From a virus: DNA of 26,824 nucleotides. The stretch is taken from positions 1 through 26,824 of IMG/VR virus record IMGVR_UViG_3300043775_002347. One strand, 5' to 3'. A program made the translations under genes and the position numbers. Under the pieces are notes generated by a model. It was given only the letters and a program-made list of their open reading frames with translations, was not told where the DNA came from and ran no database searches. This document shows positions 6,682 through 15,498 of this stretch, in pieces. Every line of letters begins with the position of its first letter. Within the stretch, counting starts at the first letter, position 1.

Positions 6682-7974
6682 ATGTCTTGGGCATTGTTTA
6701 AAAACAATATATTAAAATACGCAAATAATCCTAATAGTTTGCCTGATTTGAATAAGGTAGCAAAACTTTGGACTACTGAATATGATGCTGCTATAAAAAG
6801 AGGGTATGATACGGTTAATTTTGTAAAAGTAAAACAAGGAAACACCAAATTGATGGAAGAACTTGTTTACGCTGCTTTACTAAAAGGACAAAGTTCAAAA
6901 CAACCTTATGATTTAGTAGGAGAATTAGGAAAAGCAGTTCAGGCGTATTGGACCGGCGCGGTATTAAATGAAACACCGATACCAATAATACCTGCACCTG
7001 GAACAATAGCTAATATAGCGGTTACATCAAATGTTGTAATAAATATTGGAACATGGACTCCTCCACAACAATCGCCTACTCCTCCTCAAACGGATAGACC
7101 AGATTTAAAAGAAGATTTTGAAAAATACAAAGAAACTGTTAAAACATTTGATGAAATATTTAGAACAACCGTAATAGTTTATGATAATAGACAACCAACT
7201 CCAACGCAAATTATACAAAGTGTTATTGATTATAAGAGAGAGTTAGAGGTTGAAAATCCGGGTGATTCTGGTACATCAGATGCGGCACCGGATGAGGAAG
7301 AAGAACAAAAACCTAAACCAAAAATTTCACCTATAAGAGGGGATAAGAAATTATACGATGTGGTTGGGGGTCTATGGCCTGCTTTAGGGGAGTATGGTAA
7401 TTTTGAAGTAGATATAGCAAGTACTAAAAAACAAGCGTGGTATAAAAATAAAGGAACTAAGGCGTTCCCGCTAACAAAAATGCCCGAAACCTCAACCGAG
7501 ATAAATGAATATTTACAAAAATCCGGAGGTAAAGGTGTTCGGGTTTGGTATAAAGTAAATCCTGAATATCTTCGAAAAAATTGCGATAAAGTACTTATAC
7601 CAACTGCATCCGGAGATGTTACATTTGTAGTTCATAAACAATTAAAAACATTAGTTGACCCGGTTTTTAAAAAAATTAAAGAGAAAGGATTGCAAAAATA
7701 TATATTAAACTGCGGCGGTGGAATTGCTATTAGAAATGTTACCGATGGTTTAAGATTATCAAACCATAGTTGGGGCTTGGCGATTGACCTAAATACTGAA
7801 ATATATCCTATTAAAACGAAATTTGGAGCAGATGGTATATATTCGGGCAAAAAGAAGGTTAGAGATTTTAATGATTTTGATTTAGGATTTATTAAAGTTA
7901 CAAAACTATTCACAGATGCAGGTTTAACTTGGTTAAAAAGTTTTGACCCAATGCACGTATCAATATATGAATAA
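6682..7974 (+). CDS. Tail-associated peptidoglycan peptidase, M15 (VanY/DacB-like) family
   Basis: A 430-residue protein. Residues 1-130 resemble a conserved N-terminal module of phage tail-associated proteins (EYDAAIKRG, AYWTGAVL, PIPIIPAPGTIANI). Pro-rich and acidic linkers follow (about 130-215), then a C-terminal zinc peptidase. The M15 signature is clear: SNHSWGLAID gives H362 and D369, and DPMH gives D422 and H425, with the last His ligand close to the C-terminus as usual. M15 enzymes cut peptide cross-links or stems of peptidoglycan (D-Ala-D-Ala or L-Ala-D-Glu bonds). No signal peptide is seen. Lying behind a spike that lacks a lysozyme domain, it probably opens the wall during infection; a lysis endolysin role is the alternative. 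Confidence 0.8.
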   Translation: MSWALFKNNILKYANNPNSLPDLNKVAKLWTTEYDAAIKRGYDTVNFVKVKQGNTKLMEELVYAALLKGQSSKQPYDLVGELGKAVQAYWTGAVLNETPIPIIPAPGTIANIAVTSNVVINIGTWTPPQQSPTPPQTDRPDLKEDFEKYKETVKTFDEIFRTTVIVYDNRQPTPTQIIQSVIDYKRELEVENPGDSGTSDAAPDEEEEQKPKPKISPIRGDKKLYDVVGGLWPALGEYGNFEVDIASTKKQAWYKNKGTKAFPLTKMPETSTEINEYLQKSGGKGVRVWYKVNPEYLRKNCDKVLIPTASGDVTFVVHKQLKTLVDPVFKKIKEKGLQKYILNCGGGIAIRNVTDGLRLSNHSWGLAIDLNTEIYPIKTKFGADGIYSGKKKVRDFNDFDLGFIKVTKLFTDAGLTWLKSFDPMHVSIYE

Positions 7975-7980
7975 ATTAAT

Positions 7981-9030
7981 ATGTCAATAATATCACCTAC
8001 TAAAAATACTTCGTTAATAATAGACGATTTTATTCAATACGCTACACAACATCTTACAACTGTTACAGGTGTGATTAGTACCGTATCGTTATACCCAACA
8101 GCCCCAACACCAACACCCGCTCCGAGTGTTATCAATTGGACGGGATATACGGTACCGCCGGCTGCTCCAACTCCACCACTCTCTCAAGAATTATATAATA
8201 ATATAGATTGGAGTAAAACCGATTTGGACCCAAATGACCCAGAGGTTCAGGCTATTATAAATCCAAGTCCTGAAAAAATAGATGCACTTGCAAACGAATA
8301 TAAAACATATCAAGCAGCAACACCTACCGAATTCAGCGATGGGAATACTGAAGAAGAGTCTCTTAATGCAGCCAGTCAGGTAAATCAATTAAAAGCGGAA
8401 AAATTAAATCAAATTTTAATTGACCAGGGAATAGTAAAATTACCACCGGCAGAAAGTATAAAATCTGGATATAAAAATTTAGATGAATTATTGCAAAAAG
8501 CAGGACAATGGGCTAAAAGTCTTGGTAAAAATGCTAGAGTAAAATATGAAAATTTAAGAAGTGGTTATATAAAGGGTGTACATGGTTTATGTCCGCAAGG
8601 AACGCAAGCGGTGGTAACTGCTTTAACTGGTGTAAAGGGGTTAGGGCAAATTAGTGGAAATGCCGATTGGTTTTCATTTAAAAATCCATCAACTGGTGGC
8701 GGTGTATCATCATTTGCGAAACCAATTGGTGGAAAAGTTTATTACGATGATAAGAAAAGAATAGTAATTCCTAAAAACGCAAATGGTGTACCTGATTTTT
8801 CAAGATCGTACATTGGAAACGCATCCGAATGGCAAATTGGTGATATAATTGTTATGGGTTATACTAATAATAAACCATACGGTCATATTCAGGTGTGGAC
8901 TGGTTGGAATTGGGTTAGTGATTTTACTCAAAAAGGTATTCAAAAAAATCACGTAGATACTGATACTATTGCATTGTGGAGACTAAACCAAAATGGAAAA
9001 GCGGCGGTACAATCTCAAAAAAATGTATAA
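7981..9030 (+). CDS. Putative papain-like (NlpC/P60- or CHAP-type) cell-wall hydrolase
   Basis: A 349-residue protein. Residues 1-75 are followed by Pro-rich spacers (PTAPTPTPAP, PPAAPTPP) as in the peptidase gene before it, then a helical linker. The C-terminal domain (about 165-340) has a Cys in GLCPQGTQAV (C204) at the head of a helix, and a His in YGHIQVWTGWNW (H302) on a strand, followed by WVSDF. This order of Cys, helix, then GHxxVW strand is that of NlpC/P60 and CHAP amidases, which cut peptidoglycan amide bonds. Assignment to one family is not possible by eye. With the M15 gene 6 nt upstream it forms a two-enzyme entry set expressed with the spike. Confidence 0.65.
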   Translation: MSIISPTKNTSLIIDDFIQYATQHLTTVTGVISTVSLYPTAPTPTPAPSVINWTGYTVPPAAPTPPLSQELYNNIDWSKTDLDPNDPEVQAIINPSPEKIDALANEYKTYQAATPTEFSDGNTEEESLNAASQVNQLKAEKLNQILIDQGIVKLPPAESIKSGYKNLDELLQKAGQWAKSLGKNARVKYENLRSGYIKGVHGLCPQGTQAVVTALTGVKGLGQISGNADWFSFKNPSTGGGVSSFAKPIGGKVYYDDKKRIVIPKNANGVPDFSRSYIGNASEWQIGDIIVMGYTNNKPYGHIQVWTGWNWVSDFTQKGIQKNHVDTDTIALWRLNQNGKAAVQSQKNV

Positions 9031-9052
9031 ATCCCAAAAAATAACAATTCAA

Positions 9053-9061
9053 ATATTTATA
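9053..9061 (+). promoter_or_regulatory. Candidate late promoter, ATATTTATA motif (site 3)
   Basis: ATATTTATA followed by AACATAAC lies in the 51-nt gap before the gene at 9082, 20 nt from motif end to ATG. It would start the baseplate wedge unit. Confidence 0.6.
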
Positions 9062-9081
9062 AACATAACAAATAATAAAGT

Positions 9082-9579
9082 ATGAATACGGACAAATTAT
9101 TAAAAGCCATTCAGATTCTTATTAAAGAGGAGCTTAAAGAGCAATTACCCGCTTTAATTAAAGAAGGTGTGAAGGCTGAGATGAAAAAGATGTTGGCAGA
9201 GAGTAAACAACCTGCTAAACCAAAAACTACTGGATTATCAATGGCTAAGGCTATGTTAGATGATGATATTATCGAAGAATCGGTATCTACAAACGTATCT
9301 TCTCAGAAACAATTCAGTAAAAACCCAATGATTAATCAAATTCTTAATGAAACACGTGGTGGGCTTCCACAAGGTGATGGTGGTTTTAGAACAATGAACT
9401 TTGGACAAGGTGATATGGGTTCACTTGTAGGTAGAACGGCGATAGCTGAAAAAATGGGTTATGGTGATTTAGCGAAAGGACCTTCTCCAACTGGATTGGG
9501 TGTAAATACCGGAGTAGCTGAATTGGATAAAGCTTTTAACAGAGATTATTCGGAATTAGTAAAGAGATTTAAGAAATAA
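9082..9579 (+). CDS. Unknown protein upstream of gp25, probably virion-associated
   Basis: A 165-residue protein. The first 45 residues form an amphipathic, strongly charged helix (KAIQILIKEELKEQLPAL, KEGVKAEMKKML), likely a coiled coil. Residues 75-165 are Gly-rich with few predicted structures (GGLPQGDGG, MNFGQGDMGS), ending in a basic helix, ELVKRFKK. No catalytic motif is seen. It leads the wedge unit and overlaps the gp25 start by one base, so a role in baseplate assembly is likely. A short IKE|E near the N-terminus would also fit a prohead-protease site, but that motif is too common to use alone. Confidence 0.65.
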   Translation: MNTDKLLKAIQILIKEELKEQLPALIKEGVKAEMKKMLAESKQPAKPKTTGLSMAKAMLDDDIIEESVSTNVSSQKQFSKNPMINQILNETRGGLPQGDGGFRTMNFGQGDMGSLVGRTAIAEKMGYGDLAKGPSPTGLGVNTGVAELDKAFNRDYSELVKRFKK

Positions 9580-10001
9580 TGGCAATAGTACTTGGCAAAA
9601 AAAGAGTAATTGATACCGTAGAGTATAATGATTATGCTATCGGTATTACTTTGCCATTACAAATAGGAAATACAGCATTTAATCAATCTTTCACAACTTC
9701 GGACCAAATAAAAACAAATATAAAAAGTTTGTTACTAACAAAACGATATGAAAGAATAATGCAGCCAAATTTAGGAAGTGGACTTCAGGAATTGTTATTT
9801 GAACAAAATACCGAAGACCTACCTGATAGAATTGAAGAAAGAATAAATCAATCTTTAAGCAATTGGTTACCGTTTGTTACTATTGATACGATAGATATTA
9901 CTCAATCGGATGAACTAAAAGATAGTAATAGAGTTGAAGTTTCTATTAAATTTAGATTAAACGATACTCCTAAGTTGGAAACATTAACATTTACTGTTTA
10001 A
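9579..10001 (+). CDS. gp25: Baseplate wedge protein, gp25 family
   Basis: 140 residues, near the usual size of T4 gp25 (132). The signature region at about 55-95 reads RYERIMQPNLGSGLQELLFE with a following DRIEERINQSL helix, matching the conserved R...P.fGsgL...lFE pattern of the GPW/gp25 family. gp25 joins the wedge and contacts the inner end of the tail sheath, helping to trigger contraction. The neighbour downstream is gp6, the usual partner in contractile-tail gene clusters. The gene starts on the last base of the preceding stop. Confidence 0.92.
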   Translation: MAIVLGKKRVIDTVEYNDYAIGITLPLQIGNTAFNQSFTTSDQIKTNIKSLLLTKRYERIMQPNLGSGLQELLFEQNTEDLPDRIEERINQSLSNWLPFVTIDTIDITQSDELKDSNRVEVSIKFRLNDTPKLETLTFTV

Positions 10002-10011
10002 TTAATATAAG

Positions 10012-12048
10012 ATGTCATTAAAAAGCATAAATAAAAATTTTAAGAATAGAGGAAAAGAGATTAAATACCTTAATAAGGATTTCACATCTTATAGAGGTAA
10101 CTTAATAGAGTTTGCAAAAAACTATTTTCCAAAAACCTATAATGATTTTAATGAAACATCACCTGGTATGATGTTTATTGAAATGGCATCTTATATAGGT
10201 GATACTTTATCGTATTATATAGATGATACTTTAAAAGAATCATTGTTACCATACGCAGAAGATAAGAAAAATGTATTAGCACTTGCGCAATTTTTGGGAT
10301 ATAAACCAAAGGTAACATCACCCGCAGTAACCAAAATATCAGTATATCAACTTGTACCATCAATTGGTACTGGTATCTATAACCAACCTGATTCAAAATA
10401 TTTCTTAAAAATAAAACCAGGATTAAGAATAAAATCAAAAACAAATGGTATTCAATTTAGAACAACCGATATTGTTGATTTTTCGGATGAAATCGGCAGA
10501 GAAATAACAATTTATCAACGAAATGTAACAACGGGAGACCCAACATTTTATTTGTTAAAAAAATATGTAGATGCTATATCGGCGAATGAAGTTACTCAAA
10601 CTTTTACATTTGGTAACTATAAAGCATTTGAATCAATAAAATTATCAGAAGATAATATAATTGAAGTATATGATGTGAGAGATGGTGATAATAACAAATG
10701 GTATGAAGTACCATACTTAGCACAGGAGATGGTATTTGTGCAAGAACCAAATACGCCAACAAATGATCCAGATTTATATCAGTTTAAATCAACGGTTCCA
10801 TATATTTTAAAAACAATAAAAACTTCCAGAAGATTTGTAACTAAGATAAATTCCGATAGTACAACAACTATACAATTTGGTGCAGGAGACCCAACCGCAT
10901 CGGATGAATTACTTATTCCTAATTTAAAAAATGTTGGATTGGGATTACCAAACTCTATTAATAGATTGGAAGAATCGTTTGACCCAACAAATTTCTTAAA
11001 AACAAAAACATACGGCACATCTCCATCAAATACGGTAATGACCGTACGATATTTAGTTGGTGGTGGTGTTAATACCAACGTTTCGCAAGGAGAATTGACA
11101 CAAATTGATGGAATAGAATATGAAGAAGATATTTCTCAGTATTCATCGGATGAGATAGCTGTTTATAATAGAATTAAATCATCGGTTGCTGTTGATAATG
11201 AAATACCGGCAATAGGTGGTAGAGGTGCGGAGACAGTTGAAGAAATAAGACAAAACGCATTAGCGAATTTTGGTTCTCAAAATAGAGCGGTTACTATAAA
11301 AGATTATCAAGTTCGAGCTCTTTCAATGCCATCTAAATTTGGTGGAGTTGCAAAAGCATACGCAGTAGCAGATGGTACATTGGATAACAATTCACCATCT
11401 TCAATTCTTGCATCTCCAAACGCATTACAAGAATTTACGGATTTAGTAATGGGGTTTGTGAATAAACCAGATAGTGAAGAACCAACTGCGGCAACTGTTA
11501 AAAACGAAATACAACAATTTCTAATAGGTAAAACCTCAAATGATAACGAAAAGAATAATCCATTTGCTATTAATCTTTATTTACTTGGGTATAATTCAAA
11601 TGGGCACTTAACAAATTTATCCAGAGGAATTAAAGAAAATTTAAAAACATATTTTAATGAATATAGAATTTTAACCGATGGATTAAATATAAACGATGGA
11701 TTTATTATTAATATTGGTTTAGAATTTGAAATTATATGTTTTGAAAATTATAATAAAAATGAAATCGTTGCTAAATGCATATCTGATTTAAAAGAATATT
11801 TCAATATAGATAATTGGTCATTTAACCAAACTATAAATTTAAGTGAAATTGAATTATTAATTGCAAATGTGGAAGGAGTTCAATCAGTACCATCTCTTAT
11901 TGTTACAAATAAGTGTGGTGGTAGATATTCAACAAATTCGTATAATATAGAAGCAGCAACTAAAAGTAAAATAGTCTATCCATCATTAGACCCATCGGTT
12001 TTCGAAATTAAGTTTCCAGACACAGATATAAAAGGTAGAGCAAGATAA
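10012..12048 (+). CDS. gp6: Baseplate wedge protein, gp6 family
   Basis: 678 residues, close to T4 gp6 (660). The N-terminal segment SPGMMFIEMASYIGDTLSYYIDD (about 49-70) followed by a LALAQFLGYKPKVTSPA segment is the gp6 hallmark. Residues about 395-440 (GGRGAETVEEIRQNALANF, AVTIKDYQVRAL) match the region shared with gpJ/Baseplate_J proteins. gp6 dimers form the continuous ring that ties the wedges together around the hub and controls baseplate rearrangement on contact with the host. It follows gp25 by 10 nt and its stop overlaps the next start by one base. Confidence 0.92.
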   Translation: MSLKSINKNFKNRGKEIKYLNKDFTSYRGNLIEFAKNYFPKTYNDFNETSPGMMFIEMASYIGDTLSYYIDDTLKESLLPYAEDKKNVLALAQFLGYKPKVTSPAVTKISVYQLVPSIGTGIYNQPDSKYFLKIKPGLRIKSKTNGIQFRTTDIVDFSDEIGREITIYQRNVTTGDPTFYLLKKYVDAISANEVTQTFTFGNYKAFESIKLSEDNIIEVYDVRDGDNNKWYEVPYLAQEMVFVQEPNTPTNDPDLYQFKSTVPYILKTIKTSRRFVTKINSDSTTTIQFGAGDPTASDELLIPNLKNVGLGLPNSINRLEESFDPTNFLKTKTYGTSPSNTVMTVRYLVGGGVNTNVSQGELTQIDGIEYEEDISQYSSDEIAVYNRIKSSVAVDNEIPAIGGRGAETVEEIRQNALANFGSQNRAVTIKDYQVRALSMPSKFGGVAKAYAVADGTLDNNSPSSILASPNALQEFTDLVMGFVNKPDSEEPTAATVKNEIQQFLIGKTSNDNEKNNPFAINLYLLGYNSNGHLTNLSRGIKENLKTYFNEYRILTDGLNINDGFIINIGLEFEIICFENYNKNEIVAKCISDLKEYFNIDNWSFNQTINLSEIELLIANVEGVQSVPSLIVTNKCGGRYSTNSYNIEAATKSKIVYPSLDPSVFEIKFPDTDIKGRAR

Positions 12049-13118
12049 TGGCATATTATTTTTTAACAGCATCAAAAGATGCAGCGGTTTATTTACAACA
12101 GCCAAATCAAAATACTGGTTTGGATGAAGTGCTAGAAATTAGTAAAGTTTACTATGGGAATATAAAAGATATTTCTAGAGCTTTACTTAAATTTGATGTT
12201 GGATTTTTGTCTGCATCAATAACAAATGGTACTTTAGGATTGGAAGATGCTACTTTGATTTTAAAAGAAACTGAAAGTGAGGAAATTCCATTGGAATATA
12301 CATTATATGGATTTGCTGTATCCGGTAGTTGGGAAATGGGAACGGGTACTAGATTTGATAAAATATCAACACAAGGTGTAAATTGGAATTATAGAGAAGG
12401 AGATTCTAAATTAGTATGGTTAGAAAATGGATTGAACTCTGGGACTGATTCAAATCCAAATAATGGAACTGGTGGTACATGGTGGATATCAAACGCAGCA
12501 TCACAGTCATTTAACTATCAAACAGCTGATATAGAGATGAATGTAAAATCTTTATTAGAAAGTTGGATGAGTGGTTCTATTCCAAACGATGGTATTATTA
12601 TAAAATATTCTGATACTTTTGAAAATGATACAAAAGATTATGGTATAATAAAAGTATTCAGTAAAGAAACTAATACTATATATCAACCAAAAATAAGAAT
12701 CGGATATTCAGATGAATCATTTTTAACAGGTAGTTTATCCGAATTGACATCGGAAGATAAAAAAATAGGAATTACCAATTTAAAAAAAGAATATAAAGTT
12801 GGTTCTCAAATTAAATTAAGATTATTTGCTAGAGAACTATATCCTTTAAAAACATTTACAAATTCGTTTTCTTATAATCAAGTAAAACATTTACCTGAAA
12901 CATCATATTATCAGATAAAAGATTTTGCATCTGATGATATTATTATACCGTTTTCCAACTATTCAAAAATTAGTTGCGATAACGATGGTAACTATATTAA
13001 ATTAAACTTATCGAATTGGGAAGCGGATAGAGTATATAAGATAGAATTTAAAATAGATAATAATGGTAGTTCAGAATATTATGATAATGAATTAACATTT
13101 AACACTGTTAAAGGATAA
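12048..13118 (+). CDS. Tail/baseplate protein with DNRLRE-like beta-sandwich
   Basis: A 356-residue protein with no signal peptide. Residues about 5-220 have the features of DNRLRE/CBM96-type beta-sandwich domains: SKDAAVYLQQPNQNTGLDEVLEI near the start, SRALLKFDV, a W-rich middle (SGSWEMGTG, GGTWWIS) and a DGIIIKYSD...PKIRIGY strand pair near the domain end. Residues 225-356 form a second beta-rich domain. It lies directly after gp6, where T4 has gp7 and gp8, but it does not look like either. A peripheral baseplate or host-surface glycan-contact role is a reasonable inference. Confidence 0.65.
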   Translation: MAYYFLTASKDAAVYLQQPNQNTGLDEVLEISKVYYGNIKDISRALLKFDVGFLSASITNGTLGLEDATLILKETESEEIPLEYTLYGFAVSGSWEMGTGTRFDKISTQGVNWNYREGDSKLVWLENGLNSGTDSNPNNGTGGTWWISNAASQSFNYQTADIEMNVKSLLESWMSGSIPNDGIIIKYSDTFENDTKDYGIIKVFSKETNTIYQPKIRIGYSDESFLTGSLSELTSEDKKIGITNLKKEYKVGSQIKLRLFARELYPLKTFTNSFSYNQVKHLPETSYYQIKDFASDDIIIPFSNYSKISCDNDGNYIKLNLSNWEADRVYKIEFKIDNNGSSEYYDNELTFNTVKG

Positions 13119-13122
13119 TAAA

Positions 13123-14133
13123 ATGCTACCATCAGGACTTAAAAACGAAAAGCTTGTAAGTGATATTGAACTAAGTGGTTCTTTAATACTACCTACACGA
13201 AATACGTCTGGTGTATATCAATTTACATCCGATAATAGGAGAGATGGTGTGGTATCTGGTAAATTAGTAAAACCAAAATATAATGTAGAAGAATTAGTTA
13301 AATCAATTGATACTACAATTTTTGAACTTTTACCAATTGAAGAACCTGAATTACCTGAAACGGTATTGAAAGTAATTTACGATGCTGCTTTAGAAGATAT
13401 TAGATTGAGAGATATAACAATAGCGGAACAAACCGATACTATTTTAGATTTGAGAGGAAAGGTATCAGAACTGGAAATTGTATCTCAGAGTTTAAGAGTT
13501 GAAATTGATGGAAAAGAACTTTTAGTAGCAAATGCTGATAATCAAGCTTCACAGGCTACTGCTAGAGTTAGTAGTGCTGTAATCGATTTACAAAACGCTA
13601 TACAAAAAGCAACTGCAGAATCTATACAAAGAGTTTCATTATTTGCAAGAAATCAATCTTTAGAACAAGAATTAGGTGCATTGAGAGAGCAGTTATTTGG
13701 TAAACAAGGAAAAATATCAGAGGGAGCAAAAGTAGGAGAAGATTTTTCAGCAAAAATTATAGAAATTAAAGAAAAAGAGGTTGGTGATATTGCGTATAGA
13801 GCAAGAGCTAATAAGGCAACTGAAGAATGGATTAATGGGCCTACTCTTGAACTAACAAATTTTACAACAAATAAAGATACCACAATAACATTTACAATTT
13901 CGGGAGACCCAATAATAAATGTACCGGGTTCAGTAACGCTTAAAGCAGGTGAAACTAAAAATGTTAAATTGGTTGAAAATATTGGTTGGATTAGAGACCA
14001 AAAACCAAAAAATATAGCTGGTACTGCGGGTGATAGAGAATATAGAAGTTCATTAAAAGTAAAATCAAGTGCAGGTTCTAGTTCAGAGGTTTCACTTTCT
14101 ATATATTTAAAGAAGTTTAGAGGAAGTAGTTAA
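13123..14133 (+). CDS. Coiled-coil protein with C-terminal Ig-like domain, tail structural
   Basis: A 336-residue protein. The N-terminus (1-60) is strand-rich with a TSGVYQFTSDNRRDG motif. Residues about 85-200 form a long helical, probably coiled-coil rod (ILDLRGKVSELEIVSQSLRVE, NQSLEQELGALREQL). Residues about 235-336 are a Thr/Ser-rich beta-sandwich of the Ig-like type (TITFTISGDP, SVTLKAGETKNVKLV, SLSIYLKKF). Rod plus terminal sandwich suggests a trimeric fibre or an assembly factor attached to the baseplate. No known family is recognised; the position between gp6 and the giant tail gene supports a structural role. Confidence 0.65.
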   Translation: MLPSGLKNEKLVSDIELSGSLILPTRNTSGVYQFTSDNRRDGVVSGKLVKPKYNVEELVKSIDTTIFELLPIEEPELPETVLKVIYDAALEDIRLRDITIAEQTDTILDLRGKVSELEIVSQSLRVEIDGKELLVANADNQASQATARVSSAVIDLQNAIQKATAESIQRVSLFARNQSLEQELGALREQLFGKQGKISEGAKVGEDFSAKIIEIKEKEVGDIAYRARANKATEEWINGPTLELTNFTTNKDTTITFTISGDPIINVPGSVTLKAGETKNVKLVENIGWIRDQKPKNIAGTAGDREYRSSLKVKSSAGSSSEVSLSIYLKKFRGSS

Positions 14134-14144
14134 AATTAAATAAT

Positions 14145-15470
14145 ATGGCCTTACAATCGGTAAAAAGTATAATTCAAAACAAAGGATATCTGATAGAACA
14201 GAAGGATAGAGCAATTTTCGAAACCGGAGATTTGAGTTCATTCTTTGGCTTTAGTCAAAATGATGCGATTGAATTTATTGTTTACGATTCAAATGATAAT
14301 CAACTTCCACAAATAAATGGTGAATTGGTTAGATACATTCCATTATCAACTGAAAACATTAATGATTATTTTTTAATACCAACTGGAACTGTTTTTCAAA
14401 AATATAAATTACCATCCGAATATTTTATTGATGTTGAAAGACTATTAAGAGAAGCTGGATATAATAATGGAATTTTTAAAACACAAATAACTTTAGTAAA
14501 TAAAAGAGTAGGTAGTGAAAAGCTTGTAGATAAGATGTGGATATCTGAAATTTCACCTTCTAGGACAGAAATTAGATTATTTCCATTAATTAAAAATCAA
14601 CCTCCTGAATTATTAAATAATTTAAAAGAAAGATTTAATACTTTTGTAGATAATAAAAAATTTAGAGAAGATTATATTAATCAATCATTTCAATATATTG
14701 AAAATATAAACCCATCACTAATTGCTTCGTTTTTAAAAACAAAGTATAGTGAATCGTTTTTTAATATGTTAGTAAATGAATATAAAATTCAAAGTTTTGA
14801 TGTATTTGTTGCTCAAATTCATAAACAATTTATAGAAGCATGTGTTTACGAATTTACAAATAGAGTTTCAGATATTAATGATAATAATTATGGTAAACCA
14901 AAATCTACAAAGCCAAAGATTACCACAAGTGAGGGGGAAATAAAAAAATCTATACAAAGAATATTGGTAGCAATTTTGAATAAATATTTGGTAACACCTG
15001 ATTTTGTAGGAACTACAACATTTGATAATATAATAGATAATAGTATTGATGAGGTATCGAGCATACTTCAAACAACCAACTCTGATACAGCTGTAACTGC
15101 AGGTGAATTGGGTATAAAAAAGGCGGCTATTGAAAAAGCAGCGATTAAAGTAAAATCCGTTGGAATAGAAACTTCTATAAAATTGAAAGAAAAGATTAAA
15201 AAACAATTATTACCAACCGAATCCGATAATCAACCACCACCTGAATTATCATTGCCAACCGATGAACAACAGCCAACAAATACTCCTACATATCAAACAT
15301 ACGAACAACAAAAAGGAGGGCAGGTAGGTCAATTTGGGGCAATGAATCAAGTAGAAATAGACCAACAAAAATTACTTGATGCTTTACAAGAAGGAGGAGT
15401 GAATAGAGGATATGGAGATGCGAAACAAATAGCGGTAAGAGATAGAACCCAAAATCAAGCAGTTGAATAA
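14145..15470 (+). CDS. Baseplate/tail structural protein, unknown family
   Basis: A 441-residue protein. Residues 1-145 are strand-rich and include KMWISEISPSRTEIRLFPL (about 131-149), a motif I associate with phage tail proteins, although I cannot name the family. Residues 150-260 are helical and aromatic-rich (FNTFVDNKKFREDYINQSF, FDVFVAQIHKQFIEACVYEF). Residues 260-360 are helical with a Lys-rich end. The final 80 residues are Gln/Pro-rich and probably disordered. It sits between the coiled-coil gene and the giant wedge protein in one run of tail genes, with no promoter or terminator visible on either side. Confidence 0.65.
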   Translation: MALQSVKSIIQNKGYLIEQKDRAIFETGDLSSFFGFSQNDAIEFIVYDSNDNQLPQINGELVRYIPLSTENINDYFLIPTGTVFQKYKLPSEYFIDVERLLREAGYNNGIFKTQITLVNKRVGSEKLVDKMWISEISPSRTEIRLFPLIKNQPPELLNNLKERFNTFVDNKKFREDYINQSFQYIENINPSLIASFLKTKYSESFFNMLVNEYKIQSFDVFVAQIHKQFIEACVYEFTNRVSDINDNNYGKPKSTKPKITTSEGEIKKSIQRILVAILNKYLVTPDFVGTTTFDNIIDNSIDEVSSILQTTNSDTAVTAGELGIKKAAIEKAAIKVKSVGIETSIKLKEKIKKQLLPTESDNQPPPELSLPTDEQQPTNTPTYQTYEQQKGGQVGQFGAMNQVEIDQQKLLDALQEGGVNRGYGDAKQIAVRDRTQNQAVE

Positions 15471-15498
15471 AATAGTATTAAAATAATAAAATCAATAA

